NCBI RefSeq assembly: GCF_001619615.1
Contig: NZ_LQQP01000045.1
Span: 25,834 to 89,833 of the forward strand
DNA from: Microbacterium sp. T32
GTDB lineage: Bacteria; Actinomycetota; Actinomycetes; Actinomycetales; Microbacteriaceae
DNA: 64,000 nt
Reading direction: 5' to 3'
A program made the translations under genes and the position numbers. Under the pieces are notes generated by a model that worked only from the letters and a program-made list of their open reading frames with translations, was not told where the DNA came from and searched no databases. Numbering within the stretch: position 1 is the stretch's first letter; the number at the start of each line of letters is the position of its first letter. Shown piece after piece: positions 52,429 through 61,342 of this stretch.

Positions 52429-53799
52429 ATGATGAATCTCCGTACCCGCGTCGGTCTCGGCGCGATCGTCGTGGGCGCGCTCGCCGTGTCCGCCACGGGG
52501 TGCGCCGGCGCACAGCAGCAGCCGACCATCGATCCCAGCGCCAGCGTCACCATCACCGTCGGTGACCTGCCCAGCACGAAGGCCGAGGCGGCTCGCAAGA
52601 ACTTCCTCGACGCCGTCGACCAGTTCGAGAAGGCGAACCCCAACATCACCATCGAGCCCAGCGAGACGCGCTGGGACAACGGGTCGTTCTCCGCTCTCGT
52701 CGCCGGCGGCACCATGCCCACCGTCATGGGTGTCCCGTTCACCAACACGCAGCAGGTCATCGCGAACGGTCAGGTCGCCGACCTCACCGACGTCGTGAAC
52801 CAGCTCGGCATGCTGGACCGGCTCAACCCCGACACGCTGAAGCCCGCGCAGGCCGAGGGCAAGACCTATGGCATCCCGACCACGGTCGACACCGTCGCGT
52901 TGATGTACAACCGCGACCTGTTCAAGAAGGCCGGCCTCGACCCCGACAAGCCGCCGGCCACGTGGGACGAGGTCCGCACGGCGGCCAAGGCCATCACGAA
53001 GGCCACGGGCAACCCCGGCTACCTGCAGATCACGCAGGAGGGCCAGGCGGGCTGGATCTACACCGCGTCGGTCTACTCGCGCGGCGGCACGATCGAGAAC
53101 GAGGCCGGTGACCAGGTCACGATCGACAACCCGGCGTCCATCGCCGCGCTCCAGGGCCTGCGCGACATGTTCTCGACCGACAAGTCCATGGGATCCTCCG
53201 TGATCATGGACCTGAAGACCATCATGCAGGAGTTCGCCGCCGGACGAGCGGGCATGTTCGTCGCCCCCGTGGCGTCGTACGAGTGGCTGAACAACGTCTA
53301 CGACATGGACCTGTAGGTCATCGGCGCCTCGCACCTCCCGCAGGGGGACACCGCCGGATCGGGCACCCCGCTCGGCGGCACCGTGCAGATGACGAACCCG
53401 AAGTCGACGCCCGAGCAGCTGCTCGCGGCGGCGAAGTGGGTCGACTTCTACTACTTCGGCAAGTTCACCAGTAAGGACACGGCCACAGCCAACGCCCAGG
53501 CCCTCATCAAGGACGGTGGCATCGTCGGTCTCCCGGGCCTCTCGCCCCTCAGCGCGGACGTCTACAAGCAGTACCGCGAGTGGATCGCCGACGACACGAA
53601 CGTCGACGCGTCGCACTTCACCAGCTACACCGACTCGCTCACCAAGATCCCGTTGATCCCCGAGCCCACCACGCGGGCGCAGGAGGTCTACGCCGATCTG
53701 GCGTCGACCGTCCAGGCGGTGCTGACCGATCCCTCGGCGCCGATCGAGCCCCTCGTGAAGGACGCCTCTTCCCGCATCGAACGGATCATCTCGCAGTGA
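52429..53799 (+). pseudogene. Sugar-binding lipoprotein gene interrupted by an in-frame TAG
   Basis: The frame would encode a 456-residue family 1 solute-binding lipoprotein (signal with lipobox ATGC, Cys at about 26; YNRDLFKKAGLDPDKPPATWDEV is typical). At 53314-53316 a TAG follows Leu295 (MDL-stop-VIGASHLPQG). The frame continues without other stops to TGA at 53797, with normal family sequence to the end (LLAAAKWVDFYYFGKFT). One base change from CAG, AAG or GAG would explain it. The natural stop overlaps the permease start as GTGA, so early termination should also lower permease translation. Options: recent nonsense mutation, sequencing error, or suppression; I favour the first two. Confidence 0.85.
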
Positions 53800-54743
53800 C
53801 TCGAGTCCTCTCGGTACCGGTCGGGGTCCCCGCGCGCCAGGCGCGCGGGGGCCTCCTCCCGCGTGTGCAGCGCTGGGTGCGCGGCGGGGGACTGTGGTCC
53901 ATCGCCTTCGGCGCGCCCCTGGTGCTCGTCTTCGCCTACTTCTCCTGGGGTCCGATCGTGCGCGGTCTCGTGCTGTCGTTCCAGAAGACGAACTTCCTCA
54001 CCAGCAAGTGGGTGGGCCTGACGAACTTCGAGTACGTGCTGACCGATCCCGTGCTGCCCCGCGCGATCCTCAACACGGTGCTCTTCACCGCGATCGGTCT
54101 GCTCGTCGGTGCCCCGCTGCCGCTCGCGCTCGCCGTCGTCATGTCGGAGCTGCGCCGGTGGAAGGGGCTCTACAGCGCGCTCGCGTATCTCCCCGTGGTC
54201 ATCCCCCCGGTGGTGGCGATCCTGCTGTGGAAGGTGCTCTACATGCCCGGCCCCAGCGGGCTGTTGAACTCGCTGCTCGGGACGGTGGGTCTCGGGCCCT
54301 TCGCGTGGCTGGACTCGGAGCAGCTCGTCATCCCGTCGATGGTGCTCGCGGCGACGTGGGCGGGCGCCGGCACGTCGGTCATCATCTACCTCGCCGCGCT
54401 CGGCGGCGTCCGGCCCGACCTCTACGAGGCGGCGGAACTCGACGGCGCGGGCGTCTGGAGTCGCGTGTGGCATGTGACGCTGCCGCAGATCCGGGGCGTC
54501 ATCCTCGTCCTCATCCTCCTGCAGCTCATCGGGACCATGCAGGTGTTCAACGAACCGAAGCTCCTCACCGGCGGCGGCCCGAACAACGCCTCGATCTCGA
54601 TCCTGATGCTCATCTACCAGTACGGGTTCGTGAACTCGAACTACGGAGCGGCGGCCGCGCTCAGCGTGATGCTCGCCGTGGTCCTGGCGATCGTGTCGAT
54701 CGTGTACCAGTTCGCGACGCGGAGGCTCAACGACAATGACTGA
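53796..54743 (+). CDS. Carbohydrate ABC transporter permease (MalF/CUT1 type)
   Basis: A 315-residue inner-membrane permease. After a basic N-terminus come six helices; the ATPase-contact loop is LYEAAELDGAGVWSRVWHVTLPQIRG, and TGGGPNNASISILMLIYQYGF is a CUT1 signature. GTG at 53796 overlaps the true stop of the binding-protein frame. A strong hairpin (53825-53853) lies in its first codons. It pairs with the downstream permease. No ATPase gene is present. Confidence 0.92.
   Translation: MTRVLSVPVGVPARQARGGLLPRVQRWVRGGGLWSIAFGAPLVLVFAYFSWGPIVRGLVLSFQKTNFLTSKWVGLTNFEYVLTDPVLPRAILNTVLFTAIGLLVGAPLPLALAVVMSELRRWKGLYSALAYLPVVIPPVVAILLWKVLYMPGPSGLLNSLLGTVGLGPFAWLDSEQLVIPSMVLAATWAGAGTSVIIYLAALGGVRPDLYEAAELDGAGVWSRVWHVTLPQIRGVILVLILLQLIGTMQVFNEPKLLTGGGPNNASISILMLIYQYGFVNSNYGAAAALSVMLAVVLAIVSIVYQFATRRLNDND
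53825..53853 (+). promoter_or_regulatory. Strong hairpin at the 5' end of the permease frame
   Basis: GGTCCCCGCGCG (53825-53836) pairs with CGCGCGGGGGCC (53842-53853) around CCAGG. It sits 30 bases into the permease gene. It probably slows decay or translation past the binding-protein gene, lowering permease relative to binding protein. Confidence 0.6.
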
Positions 54744-55695
54744 CACCTACACCCTCACGCAGCCTCCCGTGGCGCCGTCGTCGCGGCGGCGCCTCCGCCG
54801 GGAGGAGGAGCCCGAAGAGGTCCCGCGCTCGGTCTCCTCCTGGGGTGACCGTCGCCGCCCCGTCGTGCGCTGGACGCTGCGGATCGTCCAGACGCTCGTC
54901 CTCATCGGGCTGATCGTCGCGGCGGTGCTTCCGCTGGTGTGGTTGGCCAAGGCATCCGTCTCCACGACGACCGAACTCGTGACCGACCCGCTGACGTTGA
55001 TCCCCTCGGTCTTCGACTGGTCGAACTACGCCGCGGTCTGGAACGACCTCGGGATCTGGCGCTACCTGCTGAACACGCTCCTCATGGCGCTCGGCAGCGC
55101 GGCCGTCACCCTGTTCGTCTGCGTGACCGGTGCCTACACGCTGTCGATCCTCCGCCCGCGGTGGGGCAACGTCGTCTACTGGGCGGTCCTGGCGACGCTG
55201 TTCATCCCGGGGATCGTCTCGCTCGTGCCGCTCTACTTGACGGTGCTCGATCTCCCGGGCCTCGGGATCAGCCTCCTCAACACGCTGTGGGCGGTCTGGC
55301 TCCCGGCCGGGGCGAGCGCCTTCTCGCTCGTGCTCGCCAAGCGCTTCTTCGACTCCATCCCGCGCGAACTCATCGAGGCCGCACGCATCGACGGCGCGGG
55401 TCCCGTGCGGGTGCTGTGGTCACTGGTCATCCCGCTGTCGCGCCCGATCCTGTCGGTGCTCGCGCTCCTGAGCGCCGTCGCGGCCTACAAGGAGTACCTG
55501 TGGCCGCTGCTCGTCCTGCAGGACCCGGGGGTGCAGCCGATCTCGGTCGCCCTGCCCCGGATCGAGCCCGCGCTGGAGTACTCGGTCATGATGGCCGCGC
55601 TGTTCCTCTCGATGGTCGTCCCGATCGGGCTGTTCCTGATCTTCCAGCGGCAGTTCCTGCGGTCGGTCGGTCTCGCCAACGGCATCAAGGGCTGA
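54736..55695 (+). CDS. Carbohydrate ABC transporter permease (MalG/CUT1 type)
   Basis: A 319-residue inner-membrane permease with a long charged N-terminus (RRRLRREEEPEEVPR) and six helices. The EAA loop reads ELIEAARIDGAGPVRVLWSLVIPLSRP. ATG at 54736 overlaps the preceding permease gene. It completes the second CUT1 importer. The C-terminal FQRQFLRSVGLANGIKG is typical of MalG proteins. Confidence 0.93.
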   Translation: MTDTYTLTQPPVAPSSRRRLRREEEPEEVPRSVSSWGDRRRPVVRWTLRIVQTLVLIGLIVAAVLPLVWLAKASVSTTTELVTDPLTLIPSVFDWSNYAAVWNDLGIWRYLLNTLLMALGSAAVTLFVCVTGAYTLSILRPRWGNVVYWAVLATLFIPGIVSLVPLYLTVLDLPGLGISLLNTLWAVWLPAGASAFSLVLAKRFFDSIPRELIEAARIDGAGPVRVLWSLVIPLSRPILSVLALLSAVAAYKEYLWPLLVLQDPGVQPISVALPRIEPALEYSVMMAALFLSMVVPIGLFLIFQRQFLRSVGLANGIKG

Positions 55696-55742
55696 CGGAG
55701 ACGGCCCTGAGCTATCTTCGGAGGTATGGAGCGCGAGACTCG

Positions 55743-56816
55743 ATGAGTGCGCCGGACGACACGGGTGTCCGCCGGGCGAATCTCCGCGAGGTCGCGGCAC
55801 TGGCCGGGGTGTCGGTCTCGACGGCATCCCGCGTGCTGTCGGGGACGTACCCGATCGCCGAGGCGACCCGCGGGCGCGTGGTCGCCGCGATGCGCGAACT
55901 CGGATATTCCGAGGCCCGGGCCCGTCGGCGCGAGGCGACGCGGACCATCGGCGTCATCGTCCCGGACGTGCGCTCGTCGCTGGTCTCGGGGGTGCTGGGC
56001 GGTATCGACGCCGCGGCCGTCGAGCACGGGCGCATCAGCATGATCTTCCCGACCGAGGGGGACGTGGATCGCGAACGCGACATCGTCCGCCTCGTCGCGC
56101 GTCAGCGAGAACTGGATGCCGTGGTCTTCGTCGGCGGCGTCTACGCTTCGGCCGACTACGCCGACCGGCTGGGCGACTACGCGACGATGCTCGAGGAGAT
56201 CGACGCGCGTCTGGTGATGTGCGCGCGTCCGGGCCCGATGCCGGCGGATCGCGCGCTCGCCGCGGGCTACGACAACTCCGGCGGGGCGTTCGCGATCACC
56301 AGTCACCTGCTCTCGCGCGGTCACACGCGCGTGGCGTGGGTCGGCGGCATCGAGGAGTACTCCACGACGGAGGGGCGTATCGCCGGCATGCGCGCCGCGC
56401 TCGCCGCCCACGGGTTGGATCCGGCCGCCGTCTACACCGACCCCTCGCCGCGGCGGTCGCGTCGCAGCCCCGCGCCCGATCAGGCGTACGCCCACACCGT
56501 CACGCTGCTGCGCGAGCATCCCGACGTGACCGCGATCGTGGCCAACAGCGACTTCCACGCCCTCGACGTGGTGCGTGCGCTGACGGATGCCGGGTTGTCG
56601 GTGCCCGAGGACATGTCGGTCGTCGGCTACGACGACGACCGCGTCGCGCAGCGCCTGCACCCGCCGCTGACCACCGTGCACCTGCCGGTGTTCGACCTCG
56701 GGTGGGAGGCCGCGCGCCTCGCGGTCGAGAAGCCGCTCCCCGGCCACGCCGGCTCGGTCGTCGAGCTCGGCACGCACGTCGTCGTGCGCGATTCGGTGGC
56801 CGCCCCGCGCCGCTGA
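55743..56816 (+). CDS. LacI-family transcriptional regulator
   Basis: A 357-residue repressor. Helix-turn-helix NLREVAALAGVSVSTASRVLSGTYPIAEATRGRV (about residues 13-46); sensor domain with RTIGVIVPDVRSSLVSGVLGGI, HLLSRGHTRVAWVGG and MSVVGYDDDRVAQRLHPPLTTV. ATG at 55743 follows the permease gene by 47 bases; a six-codon frame at 55726 ends just before it and is probably not meaningful. It lies ahead of the TIM-barrel/GH3 fusion and ends at a strong terminator. It could control either the CUT1 operon before it or the fusion operon after it. Confidence 0.91.
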   Translation: MSAPDDTGVRRANLREVAALAGVSVSTASRVLSGTYPIAEATRGRVVAAMRELGYSEARARRREATRTIGVIVPDVRSSLVSGVLGGIDAAAVEHGRISMIFPTEGDVDRERDIVRLVARQRELDAVVFVGGVYASADYADRLGDYATMLEEIDARLVMCARPGPMPADRALAAGYDNSGGAFAITSHLLSRGHTRVAWVGGIEEYSTTEGRIAGMRAALAAHGLDPAAVYTDPSPRRSRRSPAPDQAYAHTVTLLREHPDVTAIVANSDFHALDVVRALTDAGLSVPEDMSVVGYDDDRVAQRLHPPLTTVHLPVFDLGWEAARLAVEKPLPGHAGSVVELGTHVVVRDSVAAPRR

Positions 56817-56834
56817 CGCCCCCGCGCTGAGAAA

Positions 56835-56861
56835 CGAGCCCCGCCGTCCTGGCGGGGCTCG
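56835..56861 (+). terminator. Strong terminator hairpin after the LacI-type gene
   Basis: CGAGCCCCGCC (56835-56845) pairs perfectly with GGCGGGGCTCG (56851-56861) around GTCCT, then TTGCCGTTTCG. It ends the transcript 19 bases past the regulator stop. Confidence 0.88.
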
Positions 56862-56895
56862 TTGCCGTTTCGTGGCCTGTCCGCGCTTGCGTTCG

Positions 56896-56942
56896 CAACT
56901 TGTTTCTGTAATGTTGCTACGCGAGAGCAGCATTGTTGCTGT
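56896..56942 (+). promoter_or_regulatory. Control region of the fusion operon
   Basis: An AT-rich island with GCAACTTGTTTCTG (56896-56908 includes TTGTTTCTG at 56900-56908) and a near-palindrome AGCAGCATTGTTGCT around 56927-56941. The nonamer TTGTTTCTG recurs in front of the heparinase-like gene (63809-63801, minus strand). Confidence 0.5.
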
Positions 56943-56968
56943 CCCGCCGGCTGCCGAAGGAGTCCTCG

Positions 56969-59900
56969 ATGATGCGACGACGCGCTTTCTCCACGCTCGG
57001 AATGACCGAGGCCTCCCTCGTCGAGGTGGTCGCGGTCGCGATGGAGTCCGGCTGGACCGGCGTCGAGGTCGGCTCCGCCGAAGACCGCGCGGTGAACGTC
57101 CACCTCTCCGCCGCGCAGCGCGCGGACGCCCGTGCCGTCCTCGCCGAGGTCGATCGGGTGTGTCTCGCCACCTACGTGAACGTCGCCGACCCCGCCGCGA
57201 CGGACGCCGACGTGCTGGCGCGCGTGCGTGCGGAGGCCCTCCTCGCCCGCGACCTCGGCTTTCCGGCGATCCGGGTGTTCCCGGGTGGCGCGGACGACGC
57301 CGTGCTGGCGCGTCGCCTCCGCGCGGCGACCAGCGTCGCGCGCGAGACCGGGGTGGACGTCTGGCTCGAGACCCACGACTCGCACCCGACCGGCCTGGCC
57401 GTCGCGCGGGCCCTCGACGCCGTCGACGACGAGCACGTCGGCGCGATCTGGGACATCGCGCACCCGTGGGTCGCGGGGGAGCCCGTCTCCACCACCGTCG
57501 CGCTCCTCGCGCCCTGGCTGCGGCACGTCCAGGTGAAGGACGTCGTCGGACGCGGCGACGGACGCCCGGTGCTGCCCGGGCAGGGTGGCATCCCGCTCCA
57601 CGAGATCCTGCTGCAGCTCGACGCCCGCGGGTACGACGGCCACCTCAGCCTCGAGTGGGAGCGGCGCTGGCATCCCGAGCTCCCGCCCCTGCGCGACGCG
57701 CTCGCGGCGGCGACCGCGTGGCTCGATGCGCACCCCGTGCCCGAGCGGGTGCCGGTCGTCGGCGTCGAGGGGGCGCTCGCCGCCCTGACGCTCGACGAGA
57801 AGATCGCGCTCGTCACCGGCCGTGACTTCTGGTCCACCGCCGCGGTGCCGCGGATCGGTCTGCGGCCTCTCGTCCTGTCCGACGGGCCCGTCGGGGTGCG
57901 CGGCCCCACGATGGACGAGCGCCAGCCGTCGGTCGTGTTCCCGTCCGCGGGCGCCCTCGCGGCGACGTGGGATCCGGCGCTCGCCCGCGACGCCGGAAGC
58001 GCCCTTGCGGACGAGGCGGTGCGCCACGGCGTCGACGTCGTGCTCGGCCCCACCGTCAACCTGCACCGCAGCCCGCTCGGCGGCCGCACGTTCGAGTCGT
58101 TCTCCGAGGACCCGGTGCTGTCGGGCGAGATCGCCGCCGGTTACGTCCGGGGGCTGCAGGACGGCGGGGTGGTCGCGTGCCCCAAGCATTACGTCCTGGG
58201 CGACTCCGAGACCGAGCGCATGACCGTCTCCGTGGATGCCGATGACCGCACGCTTCACGAGCTCTACCTGGAGCCGTTCCGCGTCGCCCTGGAGGCGGGC
58301 GCGGGGGCGATCATGAGCGCGTACAACGCCGTCGACGGGGTCACGATGAGCGAGAACCGTCTCCTCGACGACCCGCTCGTCACGGCGTGGGGTTTCGACG
58401 GCGTGGTCGTCTCCGACTGGTCGGCGGTGCGGTCGGTGGCGGCTGCGGCGGCGGGGCAGCACCTCGAGATGCCGGGGCCGCGCGGCGCGTGGGGCGACGC
58501 GCTGCGCGCCGCGGTCGAGGCCGGTGAAGTGCCCGAAGCGCTCATCGATGAGAAGGTGCGGCGCATCCTGCGTCTCGCCGAGCGCACGGGCGCGCTCGGG
58601 GGCGGGCTCCGGCCGCGGCTCTCGCCGCTCGATCCCGGCATCCTGGCCCGCACCGTGCTGACCCGCGGCGCCGTGCTGCTGCAGAACGACGGCATCCTTC
58701 CCCTCGCCGTAACGCCCGAGGCGCCGCTGCGGGTTGCACTTCTCGGGCCGGGCGCGACGCGTCCGCGGGTGCAGGGCGGCGGGAGCTCCGAGGTGTTCCC
58801 CGTGCGCGTGTCGACACCGGCCGAGGCGCTCGCGGGGGAGGCCGGCATCCATCTCACCGTCGTCGACGGGACCGTGCCGGATCGGGTGGAACCGTTCGAG
58901 CCGGGCGAATTGCGGGCCCCCGACGGGACCGTCGGGGCCGTGCGCGCGCGACTGTTCGACGGCGAGGGCGCGGTGTTGTCGGACGAACGACGCTCGACCG
59001 CGCGCGTCATCTGGCTGGGCGATCTGCCCGACGCCGCGCGAGCGCTGGAGATCGAGTTCGACGTCGTCCCGTCGCGTTCGGGGAGGCTGCGTCTGGGGAT
59101 CGACGTCCCGGCCGCGGGCACGCTCTCGATCGACGGCGTGCCCGTGGCCGCTGCGGACGGCGGAGCACGCGTCGAGGGGGCGCACATCGCGCACGCCGAT
59201 CCGCTCGCCGCTGTGGTCGACGCGGTCGCGGGGCGGGCCATCCGCGTCCGCGTCTCGGCGGAGGCGCCGGAGGATCTGCCGCTGCGCATCCTCGATGTCC
59301 GCCTCGGCCGCGCGTACGAGGTCGACCCCGCGTCCGCGCTCGAGGCGGCCGTGGCCGCGGCGCGGGACGCCGACGTCGCGATCGTGTGCGTGGGCACCCC
59401 CGCCGGAGGAGAGTCCGAGGGGCACGACCGCACCGACCTGAAGCTGCCGCCCGAGCAGGACGCGCTCGTCGCCGCGACCCTCGCGGCCAACCCCCGCACG
59501 ATCGTCGTCGTGGCCGCGGGTGCGCCGGTGGAGACGCCGTGGCGTCACGACGCGGCGGCGGTCCTGCTGACGTGGTTCGGCGGGCAGGAGCTCGGCACCG
59601 CGCTCGCGGACGTCCTCCTCGGCCGCGAAGAGCCCGGCGGTCGCCTGCCCACCACGTGGCCCGCGCGCCTCGAGGACGCCCCGGTCTCGGACGTGGTCCC
59701 GCGCGACGGCATCCTGAGCTACCGGGAGGGCCTGAACATCGGGTACCGCGCGCGGGCGACCGCGGACACGGCCCCCGCCTACCCGTTCGGGCACGGACTC
59801 GGCTACACGGCGTGGGCGCTCGGCGCCGTGCGCGTGGAGGAGGTCCGCGACCGTCTCTTCCTCGTGGCGGACCTCACCAACACCGGGCGCCGCCGCGGGC

Positions 59901-60193
59901 GGCACGTGCTTCAGGCGTACCTGTCCCGCGGCGAATCCGACGTGCAGCGCCCGCCGCTGTGGCTCGCGGCGTTCGCCACCGTCGAAGCGGACGCGGGGGT
60001 CCGCAGCACGGTCCGCATCGAGATCCCTTCGCGCGCGTTCGCGCACTGGTCTGCGGACGCCGGATGGATGACGGAACCCGGGGAGTTCACGGTGTCGCTC
60101 GGCTTCTCGGCCGAGGACCTCCGCTGGACCGGACGCGTGCAGCCCACCGTGCGTGCCGTGCTCGGCGGCGTCGTGACGGGGGCCGGCGCGTGA
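56969..60193 (+). CDS. Fusion of TIM-barrel sugar isomerase/epimerase and GH3 glycosidase
   Basis: One uninterrupted 1074-residue frame. Residues about 5-260 are a xylose-isomerase-like (AP endonuclease 2) TIM barrel with the expected metal ligands Glu134 (WLETHDSHP), Asp162 (IWDIAHPW), His187 (RHVQVKD) and Glu229 (LSLEWE). From about 268 a complete GH3 enzyme follows: LSDGPVGVRGP, VLGPTVNLHRSPLGG, PKHYVLGDSE, nucleophile Asp483 in VVSDWSAVRS, a short PA14-like insert, FGGQELGTALADVLLG and a fibronectin-like end. GAAGGAG lies 6 bases before ATG 56969. No signal peptide. The GH3 half resembles the 808-residue GH3 of this window. The stop overlaps the dehydrogenase gene as GTGA. Joint action on one glycoside is inferred. 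Confidence 0.9.
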   Translation: MMRRRAFSTLGMTEASLVEVVAVAMESGWTGVEVGSAEDRAVNVHLSAAQRADARAVLAEVDRVCLATYVNVADPAATDADVLARVRAEALLARDLGFPAIRVFPGGADDAVLARRLRAATSVARETGVDVWLETHDSHPTGLAVARALDAVDDEHVGAIWDIAHPWVAGEPVSTTVALLAPWLRHVQVKDVVGRGDGRPVLPGQGGIPLHEILLQLDARGYDGHLSLEWERRWHPELPPLRDALAAATAWLDAHPVPERVPVVGVEGALAALTLDEKIALVTGRDFWSTAAVPRIGLRPLVLSDGPVGVRGPTMDERQPSVVFPSAGALAATWDPALARDAGSALADEAVRHGVDVVLGPTVNLHRSPLGGRTFESFSEDPVLSGEIAAGYVRGLQDGGVVACPKHYVLGDSETERMTVSVDADDRTLHELYLEPFRVALEAGAGAIMSAYNAVDGVTMSENRLLDDPLVTAWGFDGVVVSDWSAVRSVAAAAAGQHLEMPGPRGAWGDALRAAVEAGEVPEALIDEKVRRILRLAERTGALGGGLRPRLSPLDPGILARTVLTRGAVLLQNDGILPLAVTPEAPLRVALLGPGATRPRVQGGGSSEVFPVRVSTPAEALAGEAGIHLTVVDGTVPDRVEPFEPGELRAPDGTVGAVRARLFDGEGAVLSDERRSTARVIWLGDLPDAARALEIEFDVVPSRSGRLRLGIDVPAAGTLSIDGVPVAAADGGARVEGAHIAHADPLAAVVDAVAGRAIRVRVSAEAPEDLPLRILDVRLGRAYEVDPASALEAAVAAARDADVAIVCVGTPAGGESEGHDRTDLKLPPEQDALVAATLAANPRTIVVVAAGAPVETPWRHDAAAVLLTWFGGQELGTALADVLLGREEPGGRLPTTWPARLEDAPVSDVVPRDGILSYREGLNIGYRARATADTAPAYPFGHGLGYTAWALGAVRVEEVRDRLFLVADLTNTGRRRGRHVLQAYLSRGESDVQRPPLWLAAFATVEADAGVRSTVRIEIPSRAFAHWSADAGWMTEPGEFTVSLGFSAEDLRWTGRVQPTVRAVLGGVVTGAGA

Positions 60194-61185
60194 GCCGGCG
60201 CCCTCGGGTCCTGCTGTCGATGTGGGAGAACGTCGTTCCGGAGGTGTTCCCGCCGCGCCTCCAGGCCGCGCTCCATCGCACCGTCGACCTGCTCGACGAA
60301 CGGCCGCTGCACTCCCTCACCGACCCGGTCGCCGAGCACCTGCCCGAGGCGGAGCTGCTCATCACGAGCTGGGGTGCCGTCCACGTCGACGAGGCCCTGC
60401 TCGCGCGGGCGCCGCGGCTGCGCGGGGTGTTCCACGCGGCGGGCTCGGTGAAGAGCGTCGTGGGGGAGGCCGCGTGGCGCGCGGGGCTCGACGTGACGTC
60501 GGCCGTGCGGATCGGTGCGGCGCCGGTCATCGACTACACGGTCGCGATGGTGATGCTGAGCGCCCATCGCGCGCTGCCGCTCGCCCAGGAGTACCGGGTC
60601 GCCGGGTTCCCCGCCGTGCGGGGCCGCCGCGGGCGCTTCGGTCTGCGGATCGGCGTCGTGGGGGCGTCGGCGATCGGCCGCGGCGTGATCCAGCGACTCG
60701 TCGCCGACGGCTGGGACGTCGCCGTGTACGACCCGGTCGTCGATCCCGCCCTCGTGCAGGCGCTCGGGGCGCGGCAGCTCGAGCTCGACGAGCTCTGCGC
60801 GCACAGCGACATCCTCACGCTCCACGCGCCGAGCCTCCCCGCCACGCGCGGCATGATCGACGCGCGGCGCCTCGCGCTGCTGCCCGACGGAGCGACGCTG
60901 ATCAACACCGCGCGCGGTGCCCTCGTCGACCACGACGCTCTCCGCGCCGAATGTCTCAGCGGACGCCTGGATGCCGTCCTCGACGTGACCGAACCCGAGC
61001 CGTTGGAGCCGGGAGACGTGCTGCTCAGCCTCCCGAACGTCGTGTGCACACCGCACGCCGCGGGCGTGCAGGGCGGCGAGATCGGCGAGATGGGGGCTTT
61101 CATCCTCGAGGAAGTGCAGCGCTACCGCGCCGGCCAGCCCCTCACCGGGGCGGTCGATCCGGGGCTGCTGCCGACGCTGGCCTGA
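60190..61185 (+). CDS. D-isomer-specific 2-hydroxyacid dehydrogenase
   Basis: A 331-residue NAD(P)-dependent dehydrogenase. Nucleotide motif GVVGASAIGRGVIQRL (about residues 155-170; a variant of GxGxxG), substrate Arg in NTARGALVDHDAL, Glu in DVTEPEPL and catalytic His in CTPHAAG. Family members interconvert 2-keto and D-2-hydroxy acids. GTG at 60190 overlaps the fusion gene stop. In this operon the substrate may be a sugar-derived keto acid; that is inference. A 17-base inverted repeat lies downstream. Confidence 0.9.
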   Translation: MSRRPRVLLSMWENVVPEVFPPRLQAALHRTVDLLDERPLHSLTDPVAEHLPEAELLITSWGAVHVDEALLARAPRLRGVFHAAGSVKSVVGEAAWRAGLDVTSAVRIGAAPVIDYTVAMVMLSAHRALPLAQEYRVAGFPAVRGRRGRFGLRIGVVGASAIGRGVIQRLVADGWDVAVYDPVVDPALVQALGARQLELDELCAHSDILTLHAPSLPATRGMIDARRLALLPDGATLINTARGALVDHDALRAECLSGRLDAVLDVTEPEPLEPGDVLLSLPNVVCTPHAAGVQGGEIGEMGAFILEEVQRYRAGQPLTGAVDPGLLPTLA

Positions 61186-61294
61186 GCCGGGGCTTTCGCG
61201 CCCCTGCCCCCTCCACCGATCGCGTTTTTCGCTGAGCGGGTGCCCTCATCGCTGCGCGGCGCGCCCGGCTCCCGGCATCCGTCCCGCACACGGA

Positions 61295-61340
61295 GGAACT
61301 CCCGCCCGCGCACCCCCGGTTCGGCGCGGGCGGGAGTTCC
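61295..61340. terminator. Bidirectional terminator between convergent genes
   Basis: GGAACTCCCGCCCGCGC (61295-61311) and its exact complement (61324-61340) enclose a 12-base loop. It lies 3 bases after the end of the leftward lyase gene and 110 bases after the rightward dehydrogenase gene. Confidence 0.85.
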
Positions 61341-61342
61341 GG

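Noticed and set aside
53314..53316. Programmed TAG readthrough or pyrrolysine at the amber codon
   Set aside because: No pyl genes, no recoding structure and no methyltransferase context; a point mutation or sequencing error is simpler.
55726..55746. Six-codon frame before the third LacI-type gene as a leader peptide
   Set aside because: Too short and without biased codons or a terminator; chance ATG near the true start.
56627..60046. 1139-codon open frame opposite the TIM-barrel/GH3 fusion
   Set aside because: Arg- and Gly-rich shadow translation without motifs; the + strand carries a clear fusion protein with catalytic residues.
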